Of a DNA stretch of 64,000 bases, positions 1-11,299 are shown one piece after another (the stretch's first letter is position 1; the number at the start of each line of letters is the position of its first letter). Source of the DNA: Emydura subglobosa. Lineage: Eukaryota > Chordata > Testudines > Chelidae. The stretch covers positions 15,879,967 through 15,943,966 of the forward strand of contig ML680088.1 in the NCBI GenBank assembly GCA_007922225.1, written 5' to 3'. A program made the position numbers and the translations under genes. The notes below the pieces were generated by a model. That model was given only the letters and a program-made list of their open reading frames with translations. It did no database searches and was not told the origin of the DNA.

Positions 1-510
1 GTGTCAAAAGACTTACTAAAATCAAGCAATGTCACTTCTACTGCCTCCCCCCCCCCATCCACTAGGCCATTAACCCTATCAAAGAAGGGAATTAAGTTGC
101 TTTGGCATGATTTGTTCTTGACTGTTCCATGTAACCCCGATATCCTTTAGGTGCTTACAAATTTATTGTTTAATAATTTGTTCATATCTTTCCAGGTATA
201 GAAGTTAGAATGACTGGTTTCTAATTCCTCAAATCCTCTATGTTTTCCTTTTTAAAGAGAGGTGCTATGTTTGCCCTTCTCCAGCCCTCTGGGACCTCAC
301 CTGTCCTTTAGGAATTCTCAAAGATAATTGCTCGTGGTTCCGAGATTGCTTTAGCTTGTTCCTTAAGAACCCTAGGATGAATTTCATCAGGTCATGCTGG
401 CTTGAATACATTCATTAATTTCTGTGTCCTGTCCAGTTCAACTCCTCTCTGAGCAAAAGAGACGGTCTTTCCACATATGGAAATCTTTCTAGCATATCTA
501 CGTTCTATTT
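1..510 (-). mobile_element. CR1 LINE fragment, reverse-transcriptase region
   Basis: Read on the minus strand, the left end encodes the reverse-transcriptase motif-A context (DFSKSFDT-like: GACATTGCTTGATTTTAGTA and on). The stretch to the right matches the upstream finger region of CR1 ORF2. The 3' part lies outside the window. The frame is broken by many stops, so this is a dead copy. Confidence 0.75.
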
Positions 511-512
511 TG

Positions 513-805
513 TCAGGCCAGAAGGGACCACTGTGATCATCTAGTCTGGCCTCCTATATGACACAGGCCAGAGAACCTCCCCACTATAATTCCTAGATCA
601 AATCTTTTAGAAAAACATCCAAATCTTGATTTTAAAATTGTCAGTGATGGAGAATCCACTACAACCCCCTGGCAAATTGTTCCAATGGTTAATTACCTTA
701 ACTGCTAAAAATTTCCGTCTTATTTCCAGTCCGAATTTGTCTAGCTTCAACGTCCAGCCATTGGATCACGTTATACCTTTCTCAGTTAGATCAATTAATT
801 ATTTA
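513..805 (-). mobile_element. CR1 LINE 3' end, 5'-truncated
   Basis: It starts AGAAGGGACCACTGTGATCA, then the usual CR1 3'-UTR and ORF2 C-terminal sequence read in reverse (TCCAATGGTTAATTACC…). A separate copy from the fragment at 1-510. Truncation of the 5' side is typical of CR1. Confidence 0.8.
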
Positions 806-1029
806 TTATTTAATAATTAAGTTTTAGTTTCCCTTTAAAGCTGGATGGAAGCTAATTATGGTTTCTTGGGCTCCCCTCATGCAGGAGTGTTGTATGCATT
901 CCAGTGAGTGGGCCAAATTCCATTTTTAATGAAGGTCTGTGGGCTGGAACTACAGAGTTACCCAGTCCATTCTACTAATAAAATGGGGGGTATATACAAA
1001 GATTAAGGGTGATTTGGAAATTGTTATCG

Positions 1030-1150
1030 TTTTTATTTAATTACAGTAGTGCCTAGGAGAACTGGTCATGGACTAGGACCCAGTTGTGTTAGGCATTGTG
1101 CAAACACTGAACAAAAATACTGTCATTGCTCGAAACAGCTTACAACCTCA
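1030..1150 (-). repeat. SINE-derived fragment (MIR/CORE type), 3' part
   Basis: Contains the tail block read in reverse: a T/A-rich start, AGTAGTGCCTAGGAG, GGCATTGTGCAAACACTGAA and CTTACAACCTCAG. The same block recurs near 13050, 28500, 42170, 49660 and 55700, which defines the family within this window. Confidence 0.6.
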
Positions 1151-2204
1151 GTAAAGTTACTGTTGCATTCTGTGTCACTTCGTAGGAAAAAAAATTAACA
1201 CGAGGGACTTTTAATACCACTTCTCTTTCTTCTGTTGTTTATTTGGCTGCCTATACATCTGATTGTCCAATTTATGCAGGTCATTGTGCAATTATAGGTC
1301 TAACATTTGCATGCATAAAATGATTTGACAATCTGGCTCTTAATATGTCAACATTAGGCATAAGAGTTAACACATCATTGAGATTAGTAGGGCATTGATC
1401 ACCTATCAGAGCTATTGTTTCAGGCTGTCGGCAGATTCAGGAAGATGACAGTGCATTGATTTTGCATCAGTTGCATTCAGTTCATTGGTGGAAGATGATT
1501 TTCACAATCAGGAGGCCTTGGAGCTTGCTTTGGATTTGAAGTGGAAGAACGCTTTCTGCAGTATCTGAATCTGTCCTGGGCACCAGCTGCTTGACATCCT
1601 TGTGCTAGTGTCACAAACGTTTGTACGTCTCCATAAGGAGGGGGGCATTAGCAAGAATCATAGAGAAGCGCATTTGTGCACTGCTGTGTGTGTGTTTAGC
1701 TGGGCCTAAGTGGCTATTCAGTAGTCTGACTCTGTGTTACTGAGTGACTCTCTGTGTGCCTCACTGCTTGGTATTTGGGCGGGCGTGTTTTACAAACACA
1801 GTGTGGTCCTGTCCAGAAGAGGTAAACAGCCTCCTTGGACACATTCCCTGAATCTCTAACATTCAGGTTACAGCTCTGGAATGTTACTGGGACAAAGAGG
1901 AGCTTATTCTTATCACAAAGAAGAGAAGGGGGTGTTGTGACTGCTCTACCCCCTGCTGTTCATGTGAACCTCCGGCTACTCCCCCCTTGAGCCTGCTATG
2001 ACTCCAGAGTTAGGGTGTGAATCTGAGAGGCTACACAAACCCTCTCTCGCAATCAGGAATATGGGTACAAAGAAGCCCCCTGTTCGTGCCCAACCTAAGG
2101 GCTTCCTCCTGTCCTATTAGGGAGCTGGATGAAGTGAATCACAGAGTCCTTGGCACTGGGGGTGGGGGGAGATCTGCAACTATCTGTGACTTTCACACTG
2201 CATA

Positions 2205-2280
2205 ACCAATCTTGATCCAAAGGCCATTAAATTCAATGGAAAAATTCCTACAGACGTCAATAGGCTTTGGATCAGGCCCC
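2205..2280. repeat. Foldback MITE, GATCCAAAG family
   Basis: Inverted arms CTTGATCCAAAGGCCATT and the reverse of AGGCTTTGGATCAGG around CAATGG. Similar short palindromes occur at 10665-10740 and 24366-24425. Confidence 0.5.
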
Positions 2281-2349
2281 ATCGGAATAGCTCTGAGGAA
2301 CAAATATATTCACAGCAAAAACACACTCTGGGGAAGGAATGTTATTGGG

Positions 2350-2480
2350 CGGTTAGAGAGGAAGCTGGGAATCAGGACTCCAGGGTGCTGTGCCTGGCTT
2401 TCTTACTGATTTGCAAGGTCCTCTTTTGGCAAATCACTTCATTGTCATGCCTCCATTTCCTCACTTGTAAAGGGGGATCA
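2350..2480 (+). repeat. tRNA-derived SINE fragment
   Basis: Shows the SINE signature GGTTAGAGAGGAAGCTGGGA, GACTCCAGGGT, GGCAAATCACTTCATTGTC and CTCCATTTCCTCACTTGTAA, the order seen in MIR/CORE SINEs (box-B-like area, then the conserved core). Confidence 0.55.
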
Positions 2481-2599
2481 GAAACCAGACACCAAAACTT
2501 CATGCGCAACCTCCAGGCTAGAGAGCATGGCATGCTTTGCTTAAAAAATCAAATGTCAATTAAAACTGTGCATTGGCCAAAGTAACTCCAAGTTGTCCA

Positions 2600-2890
2600 T
2601 GTGGTTCATCTGGAAGCCCAGCCAATTTTGGGGTTGACTTATGAGTCCTGGGGTCCAGCTATAACTGATTTTTCCAGGAAAAATTTCAACATTTTTTCGC
2701 AATTACATTTTCATTTAAAATTGTTGTGGATTCTTTCAGGAAAAAATATCCGTGTTTGGTTGCCAAAAACTGGGGGGGAGGAATCCATTTTCAGTGTTTC
2801 ATTGATAATGGAAGCTTGTCTCATGAAAATGGCTCACCTAAGAGCCATTTTTCATCACATAAGAGCCTCCTTGAAAAACTTGTAAGCTTC
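2600..2890. repeat. AT-rich GAAAATTTT repeat family
   Basis: Sequence dominated by AGGAAAAATTTCAACATTTT-like words, a style repeated at 5285-5450, 9450-9595, 10745-11070 and 20310-20480. Several copies end in CCAGCTC or AGAGCTGGTTGAAAA, so they probably belong to one non-autonomous family. Confidence 0.4.
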
Positions 2891-3018
2891 TGTAGGTCAA
2901 AGCACCACATGAGATATTTGCTTAGAACCCACACTGACACTGCAGTGCACATGGAAGGGGAAATGTATTGTCTTTCATAAGAGACATCAAGTCAAAGTCC
3001 TTCTGCTGTCTAGAAAAT

Positions 3019-3397
3019 AAGAACATACGAACGTCCATACTGTGTCAGACCACTGGTCTGTCTAGCCCAGTATCCTGTCTTCCAACAGTGGCCCATGCCA
3101 GGTGTTTCAGAGGAAATGAACAGAATAGGTAATCATCAAGTGATCCATTCTGTCGCCCATTCTCAGCTTCTGGCAAACAGCAATCCCTGCCTATCCTGGC
3201 TAATGGCCATTGATAGACCTATCTTCCATGAACTTATCTAGTTCTTTTTTGAACCCCGTTATAGTCTTGGCCTTAACAACATCCTCTGGCAAAGAGTTCC
3301 ACAGGTTGACTGTGTGTTATGTGAAGAAGTACTTCCTTTTGTTTGTTTTAAACCTGCTGTCTATTAATTTCATTTGGTGACCCCCTCATTCTTCTTG
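3019..3397 (-). mobile_element. CR1 LINE, left part of an interrupted copy
   Basis: Begins AAGAACATACGAACGTCCAT and continues through CAGTATCCTGTCTTCCAAC to the ORF2 C-terminal region read in reverse. It stops abruptly at 3397 and resumes at 4455. The same sequence is uninterrupted at 57240-57950, which shows exactly where the insertion lies. Confidence 0.85.
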
Positions 3398-4454
3398 TGA
3401 TGCTGTCTGGATTAGGGGCGACCATTTATAATATTACTAATATCAATATTGCAAAATTACAACAAATCTTGCAAAATATGCCATGTAAGGTATCATTGGA
3501 AAAGTTATGTGATTTATTGAACATGACAAGCTCATTCATAGGTGTGAATATGTGTGATGTTTCTGTATCTAAAACTTGTGCTGTGCTACTGAGTGACACT
3601 CCAACAGATTAGCATCAGCACTGTCCAGCCTGATTGAAGGCCAGTCAAGGGCCATCAGCTATACAATGAGTCCAGGAAGGTAAGGCAGAGGCCATGCCTA
3701 TGAGTCATCCGGACATGTAGAGACATACCTATGAGCAGGGAACTCCAAGTGCTTTTCCGTGCACATGTGCTGTGGGAAACAGGCCATATGGCAAAAAGAC
3801 ATAAAAGGCAGCTGCACCATCTCCATCTTGTCTTCATTCCTGCTTCCTACCTCTGGATCAATTTCTCTACATCTGAAGCTGTGAAGCAACAGACTGAGAC
3901 CCATCCAGGCACTGGATGTGCCCAGAGGGACTGTACCAGCCTGCAAACTCCACCATTCTGCTAAGAATCTGATATATATAGACTTTGAAGTAATTTGTAT
4001 GTATCTGATTGCTTTCATCATTTAACATCTCTCATCTTGTTTCTTTTTTCTTTTTTTTTTATAATAAACCTTTAGTGTTAGTTACTAAAGGGTTGGCTGG
4101 GAGCGTGATATTTTGGGTAAGATCCAAACTCATATTCATCTGGTAACGTGGCTGACCCTTTGGGGATCAGGAGAACATTTTGCTAAAGGGAATAGAGTTT
4201 TTAAATAACTGATCTCTTTACTGGACCTAGCTGCTGATTGGGAGCCAGAGACTGAAATGCAATAAAGGGGGCTGTGTGACTTCTTGTTTTATTTTCTTGA
4301 TAACCTGTGTGGGGAATCAGAAGCACTATCTGTGACTGGTTGGGGAATTTAACTTCAGCATTAGCCACCAGTGCTGGGAGAATCTGCTCTCCTTTTGCAG
4401 CCTGCCCTGACCTTGGATTTTCAAGTGGACTACCCTAGGCACGTATGGGTCACA
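3398..4454 (+). mobile_element. Probable solo LTR of an endogenous retroelement, inserted in CR1
   Basis: This 1057-bp insertion begins TG and ends CA and is flanked by CTTG on both sides (3394-3397 and 4455-4458), a 4-bp target duplication as made by retroviral or Gypsy integrases. Inside are a TATA-like ACATAAAAGG (about 3800) and AATAAA (4063-4068), the normal order for an LTR. No gag or pol frame is present, so it would be a solo LTR left after recombination. The family is not identified, and the terminal inverted repeat beyond TG/CA is weak. Confidence 0.55.
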
Positions 4455-4793
4455 CTTGTGTTATGAGAAGGAGTAAATAACACTTCCTTATTTACTTTCT
4501 CCACACCAGTCATGATTTTATAGACCTCTATCATATCCCTCCGTAGTCATCTCTTTCCAAAGCTGAAAAGTCCAAGTTTTATTAATCTCTCCTCATATGG
4601 AAGCTTTTCCATACCCCTAATCATTTTTGTTGCCCTTTTCTATACTTTTTCCAATTCCAATATATCTTTGTTGAGATGGAGTGACCAGATCTGCACGCAG
4701 TATTCAAGATGTGGACGTACCATGGCTTTATAAAGAGGCAATACAATGTTTTCTGTCTTATTATCTATCCCTTTCCTAATGATTCCCAACACA
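4455..4793 (-). mobile_element. CR1 LINE, right part of the interrupted copy
   Basis: Resumes CR1 at CTTGTGTTATGAGAAGGAGT and runs to AATGATTCCCAACA, matching 57607-57941. Together with 3019-3397 it forms one 5'-truncated minus-strand copy. A new sequence starts at 4793 with CAGTGGCGTACCATGG, which resembles a hAT transposon end; its partner end was not found. Confidence 0.85.
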
Positions 4794-5284
4794 GTGGCGT
4801 ACCATGGGCCTCCGGCATGCAGGAGCCATACTTACTTTGGCGCCCCCCACTGGCGGCAGTGCACTGGGGTGGGGAGGTCTGTGGCCCATGTCCCACTCTC
4901 CCCCATTCTTGCCCCCATCACAACCTGCCCCTTTATACAGCTCCGGTATGCTGACTGAAGAAGCATCACTGGCAGGTTCTGGAGGGAACCACCTCTAGCT
5001 CAGACAGAATCACCACCACATGGGAGTTTGCAGGAAAAATGGGGATGATCTCCAAGCGACTGAGGTTCCCTATGACACACCCAGAACAAATGACCAATGA
5101 ATGTGCAACGCAGATCTGGAGATGATATTCTCTGTGCTTTGTAACCTCCTTTCTGAAAGTGATTTTTTCATATTGTTGGTAACTTTTAAGGGGATCCAGC
5201 CTTCAAGCACTAGAGTCCGCCCTTGCTTGGCATAACATTACAGCTAGCTGGAAAATGACTTTTCTTTGCTATCTCTCCACCCCC

Positions 5285-5450
5285 CCAGGAAAAAAATATT
5301 GACAAAAACAGTTTCCCCCCCCAACTTTTGTCAAGAATGTTCAGGTTTTCATTGAAAAAATAAAAATAAAAAACCATTGCAGAAAACAAAATATGTTTAG
5401 CTTTCAGGAAAATGTCTGATTCATTGAAAAGCCGTCTCTTGTGTGTGTGT
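5285..5450. repeat. AT-rich GAAAATTTT repeat family, then short (GT)n
   Basis: Words such as TGACAAAAACAGTTT, TTCATTGAAAAAAT and CAGGAAAATGTCTG place it with the 2600-2890 repeat. It is followed by a short GT run at about 5443-5455. Confidence 0.4.
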
Positions 5451-5589
5451 GTGTCAGGGGGAAACTTTGACAGAAATTTTTTTACTCACCTTACTTACCT
5501 TTTGTCTTTCAGAGTCCGTCTCTGACAGTAGCCATCTGGGTATTAAGCTAATGGACCAGGCATCTTCAATACTTCTGAACAAACTGTGG

Positions 5590-5690
5590 CCCTGATCTTG
5601 CAAATAGTTAAGAACAATGGTAACTTTGCTCACGTGAGGAACGTTATGCAAGTGCTTAAGTGCTTGCCTGATTGGGGGCTGTATATTCAT
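5590..5690. repeat. Foldback MITE, CTTAAGTGCTT family
   Basis: CCCTGATCTTGCAAATAGTT on the left and GCAAGTGCTTAAGTGCTTGC on the right resemble the better copy at 20776-20895. Decayed. Confidence 0.35.
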
Positions 5691-7300
5691 GTCAGTACGG
5701 TTAGAAACCTCAACCCATCCAACTGTGTAGCTTCTGGCTAGCAGATAGTATGGACCTCTGGAAGAATTGTGTTGATGACCTAAAGTGTCACTCAGAGTGC
5801 AGTAATGTGGCAAAAAATGCAATATATAGGCACCCTCCACATTTACTTATTTTCCCCTCTCTTACAGTGAGGCTCATACGTGTTGTGTGTTCGCGATGTC
5901 GGGTGCACGTGTTGCTCTATGCCAGGTTGGGTTCTCCGGCTCTGCGCTGCATTGCCTGCATAGATTTGCCTTGTCAAAAGCAGGATATGAAGCAAATATA
6001 CTGGAATGGCAAATTGTGGAAATGAGCAGGAAATAACTGTGTTTCTTTGCTAGGAATGACTTCCTGGGCTGGGAGGTGCCCTCCAGTCCTGTTCATTGTC
6101 TCAGCATCCAGGAGGATGGAGGAGTGGGCGTCGGTTTGGGGATCCTGGCTTATGCAGCTAATGATCTTGTTTCTCAAGCTGCCGCTTTATCAGCACCAAC
6201 ACATGAAGCAGGCTGAAGCGGAACCTGTGTCAGCTAAATTGAGGGCCTGACCTTTATCCATTTCTCACCCTGATGTGAAACAGTAGAGACTAAAAGCTGA
6301 CAGGCCGCTAAGCCCGGGGGAAGGAAAGGAAAAGGAGCAGGAGTTCAGTGGCCCCAGAAAATCAGTTGAACACAGCTGCTTTGGCAGAGGAGAAATAACC
6401 CAATGATCGAGGCTAAGTAAGGGAAACGTCTAACTCCAGACCCAAAGCTAGGGAGCAGCCCCTAGTGAAATAACGTATCAAATATGGGCCGCATAAAGGA
6501 TGTATACAGCACTCACCTGCTAATATAGCCCTGCAGTGCTGCCAGAAAAGCACAGGAAAGAGCCGTCCATGCTGAGGTTTACAGCTTAGATCTGATGGGC
6601 CAAACTAAGGGCAGGGCATGTATGGGTCGCTAGAGAGGGAGAGAGGGCACAGGGAGCCCCTTTGCCCCAACCTAGCCCAGCCACATAGGAGGCAGCCATA
6701 GTGTGAAGGGATGATGGCAGGACGGGGGGAGTACTAGCTCAGTCAGCCACGTTAGCAACACCGGAGGAGGCCCCGGCCCCAGCTACCCACTCCTGGACAC
6801 CAGACAGCACCAGCATGAGAGCATGGGGCGACACTAGCCCCACCTTTCAGTGGCCGTGGGCATCCCACTGCTGACAGCACTGCCCACAATGCCTCTAGAG
6901 TCATTTCGCCTTACGTGGGGGTAGTACCTCCAGGCCCCATGGCTCAGCCACTGGCCACCCTCTCTCTGGGGGGGCATATAAACCCCATGCTGTCACAGCC
7001 AGGAAGGGGTTAGTGGAAGGACTGTCCCCAGCTGTTACTGAGTGACTAACTAGCAACAGCTGGGTTAAAATACCAGTGGATCCCAGTAACCCCTTCGCTG
7101 AGGGGCGAAGGGGCCCCCCCAGCCCTGTGCTGGTGCAGTTCGGTCACAAAGAGGCATATTGCGGCCAGTAGCCCTACCCCCCCTCTCAGCCCCCACTTTC
7201 CCCCCATGCATATAGCTGACAGGATCCCAGGCTTCCCAGCACATTGTTCAGACAACGATCGTGGTGCTTCCACTTCACAAAGGAGTCACCTTTCCCGATC
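5690..7300. other. Intergenic, no gene or clear repeat recognised
   Basis: No exon-like or family-like coding sequence. GC rises after 6600. A CATATAAACC word near 6973 and the CTGTCACAGCC following it hint at LTR debris, but no paired ends were found. Confidence 0.4.
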
Positions 7301-7302
7301 TA

Positions 7303-7376
7303 GGGTGAAATCCTGGCCCTGTGGAAGTCGAAGGGGATTTGGCCATCATCTTCACTGAAGCCAGGATTTCACCCCC
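7303..7376. repeat. Foldback MITE, GGTGAAATCCTGGC family
   Basis: Clear inverted arms: GGTGAAATCCTGGCCCTGTG at the left and the reverse complement of GAAGCCAGGATTTCACCCCC at the right, about 74 bp in all. Confidence 0.6.
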
Positions 7377-8651
7377 AGTATTCTGTATTTCCCAGGGCTG
7401 GGTGAAAATAGCCCGAAGGTGAAAAGTATGGGCACGTTATAACCGACAGAACAAGGCCCTTTACTATGGAAACGCTCAGGGAACCTTAATTACAGCCATT
7501 CTAATACGCTCCAGCTATTATCTACTATTTAATTATTAAAATGCATACAAAGATGGTGGACCTCTTTCCTTTCTGACACTTCAGTCATAGGACAGGCTTC
7601 CAAATACCCAAATTCCTTGTCCCATGCCACCGAACACTGGCTCTGCTAGAGAGGATGCGGTAGAGGCCAATGGACAATGGACACGTTTCAGGCAACACAA
7701 AAGCTCAAGGGAAAGGACAGAAAAGGACAGCTGAACATCCAGGAATGGAAAGGACTAATTTCAAGAACAGACCTTTAACAAAGCAAAGAAAAGGACCCCA
7801 CTTATTGGCCACGTGGCTTTGGCAGCAAGTTCGTCCGTCGTCCACAGGGCTTCCCAAGTGGGCCTTCTGTCATGGGTTGGCCTGCCATCACTAACCCGTT
7901 GGGCTGATGCCCAAGGGCTGCCTTATACTGGGTATGTTCTTTTTACTACAGCAACTCAAAATTTCATGTGGACTCTTGAAGTTGGCATCTCCCCTTCTGG
8001 GTCCTAGCAAGGGCAGAAAGAAGCAGAAGGGGCTGTACTGGCCGGTCGCCTTCATTCTGGAGTCTGTCCGCCTGCCACACACACTCCTCCTTAGATCTTT
8101 CTGGAGCAATGTGCAGGTTGTAAAGCTAGTGATGGGTGGACCTCAGAAGGACTGAGGAATCTTGCTCAGCTGTCTGGATGCTTATCTGAATGTAGCCACG
8201 CTTTCTGATGCAACCTTTCCTCACTCTCCTCTCCAGAACCCTCAGCTCTCCTCATCCCACAGCCATCTACTAGGCTGTCCCTCTTCCCACCCCCCTGACA
8301 CCTGTGACGATCCCACCTTGAGGGGCCAGCAGATCTGGCAGCCTCTCTGCTAGACCCTGCCTGCTGCAGAGCCTAAGTTTGGCCAACTGTGCACCCCAGA
8401 ACAAGTGAGATTTGAACTCTGCAATGAGGCCTGAGCCAGAGCTGGCTGAAACAAGGGGGCAGCCTTTTCACTGAGTTATATATGTTTTGAATCATTGCCC
8501 AACAGAGAGGTTGCCAGAGCTGGGCCCTGGGAACTCTAGTGATAATAGGATTGGAAGCTATGGTCATGGGAGAAGGTCCTCGTCCAATTCTGTAAAATGG
8601 TTGTGAATGAGCGTAGTCGCGTGGATGAGCCAAAGTTAGTGTCAATTCTTC

Positions 8652-8786
8652 GGGCTTGTCTACATGGGGAAATTGACCAGAATATCTATTGCTGAATAAG
8701 AACATCCTGAGTCTGGAGCAGCTATTGCACTTTAAATTCACTTCCTGCCTTATTCCGGAATAACTTTGTCATGTAGACAAGCTCTT
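8652..8786. mobile_element. Short non-autonomous DNA transposon (GCTTGTCTACATG ends)
   Basis: The left end GGGCTTGTCTACATGG and the right end CATGTAGACAAGCTCT are inverted copies of each other over about 14 bp. The interior has no coding capacity. Related ends occur at 58936-59167. Confidence 0.6.
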
Positions 8787-9449
8787 AGCTTTTTTCCAGG
8801 CCATGTGCTCATCTTTAATAAATTCCTGCATCTCCGGCAATATGCAGTGATAAAACAGCCTTCCTGTGAGCACACTATCTCCTGAAGAAAGTATGTCCCA
8901 GGATGGGTTGATATGGGCTGATATTGCTTCCCAAGGTATCTAATGATTAAAGTACTGCAGCAAAATACTCTTGCTGTCCATTAGTCAACAAGAGTTCCTG
9001 TGTGGAGGGCAAGATTCCCCACAACTTTACATCTGGGAAATCCCAAAGTTACTGGAAATCTTCATCTCCCCCGAAGCAGGAGCACTGAAAAATGCACAAG
9101 GCACATACCATGAGAGTTCTGTCCTAGGAGGGCCCGGCTTAAAACCATACTATAGAGTGGGTGACTGTAATTAAATCTGAGAAAAGATTAATGCCATCCC
9201 TCCCTGTGGCACAATTTCCTGTGGATCAGGACCTCCAAAAGTGAATTAAAAAAAAATCAAAATGACATTTAATTCTGACCTTTTCTAAGTGCCACCGTCA
9301 GCCCACAACTAGGGAGTGGGGCAGCTCTGGAGCTTGGGAGCCTTGGCTCCAGGGCAATCCACATGACAAGCTGGGGTGGAGCTGGGGCACCTGGGAGCCC
9401 AAATTTGCCAGCTGCTTTCCAGCCAGGCCGCCAAGGAGCTGAGCTGCTG

Positions 9450-9595
9450 CAGAGCAGGGAACGATTTTCCAATGGAAAATCAAAACTTTCCCACAAAAGC
9501 AACATTTTCTCACAGGAAACTTAGATTTTGCATAAATGTCCCTCAGAAAATCGTTTGGTTGGAAAATTCCCGGCCAGCTCAAATCAAAAACAATG
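9450..9595. repeat. AT-rich GAAAATTTT repeat family, ends CCAGCTC
   Basis: AACGATTTTCCAATGGAAAA at the left and GGAAAATTCCCGGCCAGCTC at the right. Same style as 10745-11070 and 20310-20480. Confidence 0.45.
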
Positions 9596-9609
9596 TCTGT
9601 ATGTATGTG

Positions 9610-9800
9610 TGTGTTGTTGTGATGGGGTGTGCAAACCCCACACTGGGAAACCAGGGGTTAAGGACTCCTTCTGGGCCCAGCCAGCATTGCCCCGACACAC
9701 CTGCAACAAATGCTCCATCAGGCGGTGCACTTAAAAGAGAGAGGAGCGGCTCATTTGGGTGGCAGAGCTGGAAGGAGACAGATTGTTCATATGTTTGTAG
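9610..9800 (+). mobile_element. Possible LTR fragment
   Basis: Begins TGTTGTGATGGGGTGTGCAA, with CCCCACACTGGG and later AAGAGAGAGGAG, reminiscent of reptilian LTRs. The 3' end is missing and no target duplication is visible. Low confidence. Confidence 0.25.
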
Positions 9801-9867
9801 GGTCGATTAAGTTGTTGTTGTTATGCATGGAAAATGGCTTTCTCTGTGCAGCTCTTAGCAGCAGTCT

Positions 9868-10170
9868 CAGGCTTTCAGGACAGAAGGAACCATTGTGATC
9901 ATCTAGTCTGACCTTCTGCACAGGGTCTCTGCCAATCTGACCTCGGGGAAAATTCCTTCCTGACCCCAAATATGGCAATCAGTTAGACCCTGAGCATCTG
10001 GGCAAGGCCCACCAGCCAGACACCTGGGAAAAAATTCTCTGTAGTAACTCAAAGCCCTCCCCATCTCGTGTCCAATCACTGGCTGTCGGAGATGTTTGCT
10101 CATAACAGTCTTATATGCCGTTGCAGACAATCTCATTCTGACAGTTCCATCACTGGACAAATGGATAAAG
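9868..10170 (-). mobile_element. CR1 LINE 3' end
   Basis: Begins CAGAAGGAACCATTGTGATC and ATCTAGTCTGACCTTCTGCA, continuing with ATTCCTTCCTGACCCCAAAT, typical CR1 3' sequence in reverse. 5'-truncated. Confidence 0.8.
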
Positions 10171-10664
10171 TTACAGACAAATGAATCTTACCATGTGTGC
10201 TGTGGGTCATTCACCCTCTTTTATCCCTTTTGGAAAACAATAAGGGACCCTGTTTTCCTTCAGTGTCAATAAGTGAAATCCCTTTATCCCAGGAGCATGA
10301 ACTGTGAAAGCTGAGATTTTTCACACAGCCTCTGCTTCTTGCCTGGAGGTATCTTCACCCTTATCTGATTACTTAGTCCCAAGAGAGGACCAGCTGCAGG
10401 ATGTGGTAAGGCCTGGCACTTTTGATACATTCTAGCTGGCCTTCTGGGAAGGAAATTTCCTTCTCCGTGTCTCTTGTCTGGGAGATGCACCCTGCAGGTC
10501 ACTATTGGTTACACATGATTCTAGCAAAAAGGAGGAGGAAGGTGCCCTGCTAGATGAAAATGAAGAACAAAAAGGCCACTTAAGGGAATGAAATATGAGG
10601 CAGAAAGAGAGATTGAGACAGAGAGGAAAAGGCGTTTCATGGACAGCCTTTTGCAACTCTCACC

Positions 10665-11070
10665 AAGGACCTGATTCAAAGCCCAGTGAAGTGAAAGGAG
10701 TCTTTCCATTGACTTCAGTGTATCGTGCACCAGGCATCATCACAAGTGGGAAGTGGAAAATGGATGGGTTTTTCCCATGGAGAACTTTGATCAAAATAAA
10801 AAAGTTCACTTTTGTCAGCAATTTCAGTGGCAATTATTGACTTTTCATCAAAAATATATCTAAAAGTTGACATTTCCCACTGAAAATTTTGACAATGACC
10901 ATTTTTTCATCTCAACTCTGTTTCATTTCCAGTTTTCTGACCAAAAAAAATTTTTTTTTTAAATTGAGGAAAGCAGGCACTTTCCGTGAACATTTTTCAT
11001 TTCTTCGACAACCCAGTTTTCCATCCAGAAAAGATTTCCATAGACATTTTTCAACCAGCCCTAATACTAA
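10665..11070. repeat. GATTCAAAG foldback followed by AT-rich GAAAATTTT repeat
   Basis: 10665-10740 is a decayed palindrome (CTGATTCAAAGCCC … CATTGACTTCAG). From about 10745 it becomes the AT-rich family, ending TTTTTCAACCAGCCCTAATA, the reverse of the start seen at 20420 (AGAGCTGGTTGAAAA). Confidence 0.5.
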
Positions 11071-11299
11071 CACTTCTCCCAAGTGCACCTATGTATTACA
11101 GCACTCCTGAAACTTTTTGCGGACTTTTGTAGTCCATTTAGAGACAGTTTTTCTTTTAGATCACTTGCGGCATCCTTCAAATTTCTCATCCCTTGTTAAA
11201 AATTAAGGAGAATTTGTATGAATATAAAATCTTAATACCTAAAATTTCAACTGCTTTTGATGGTTATGCACTACATGAAGTCACAGTCCCTTGAAGAGC

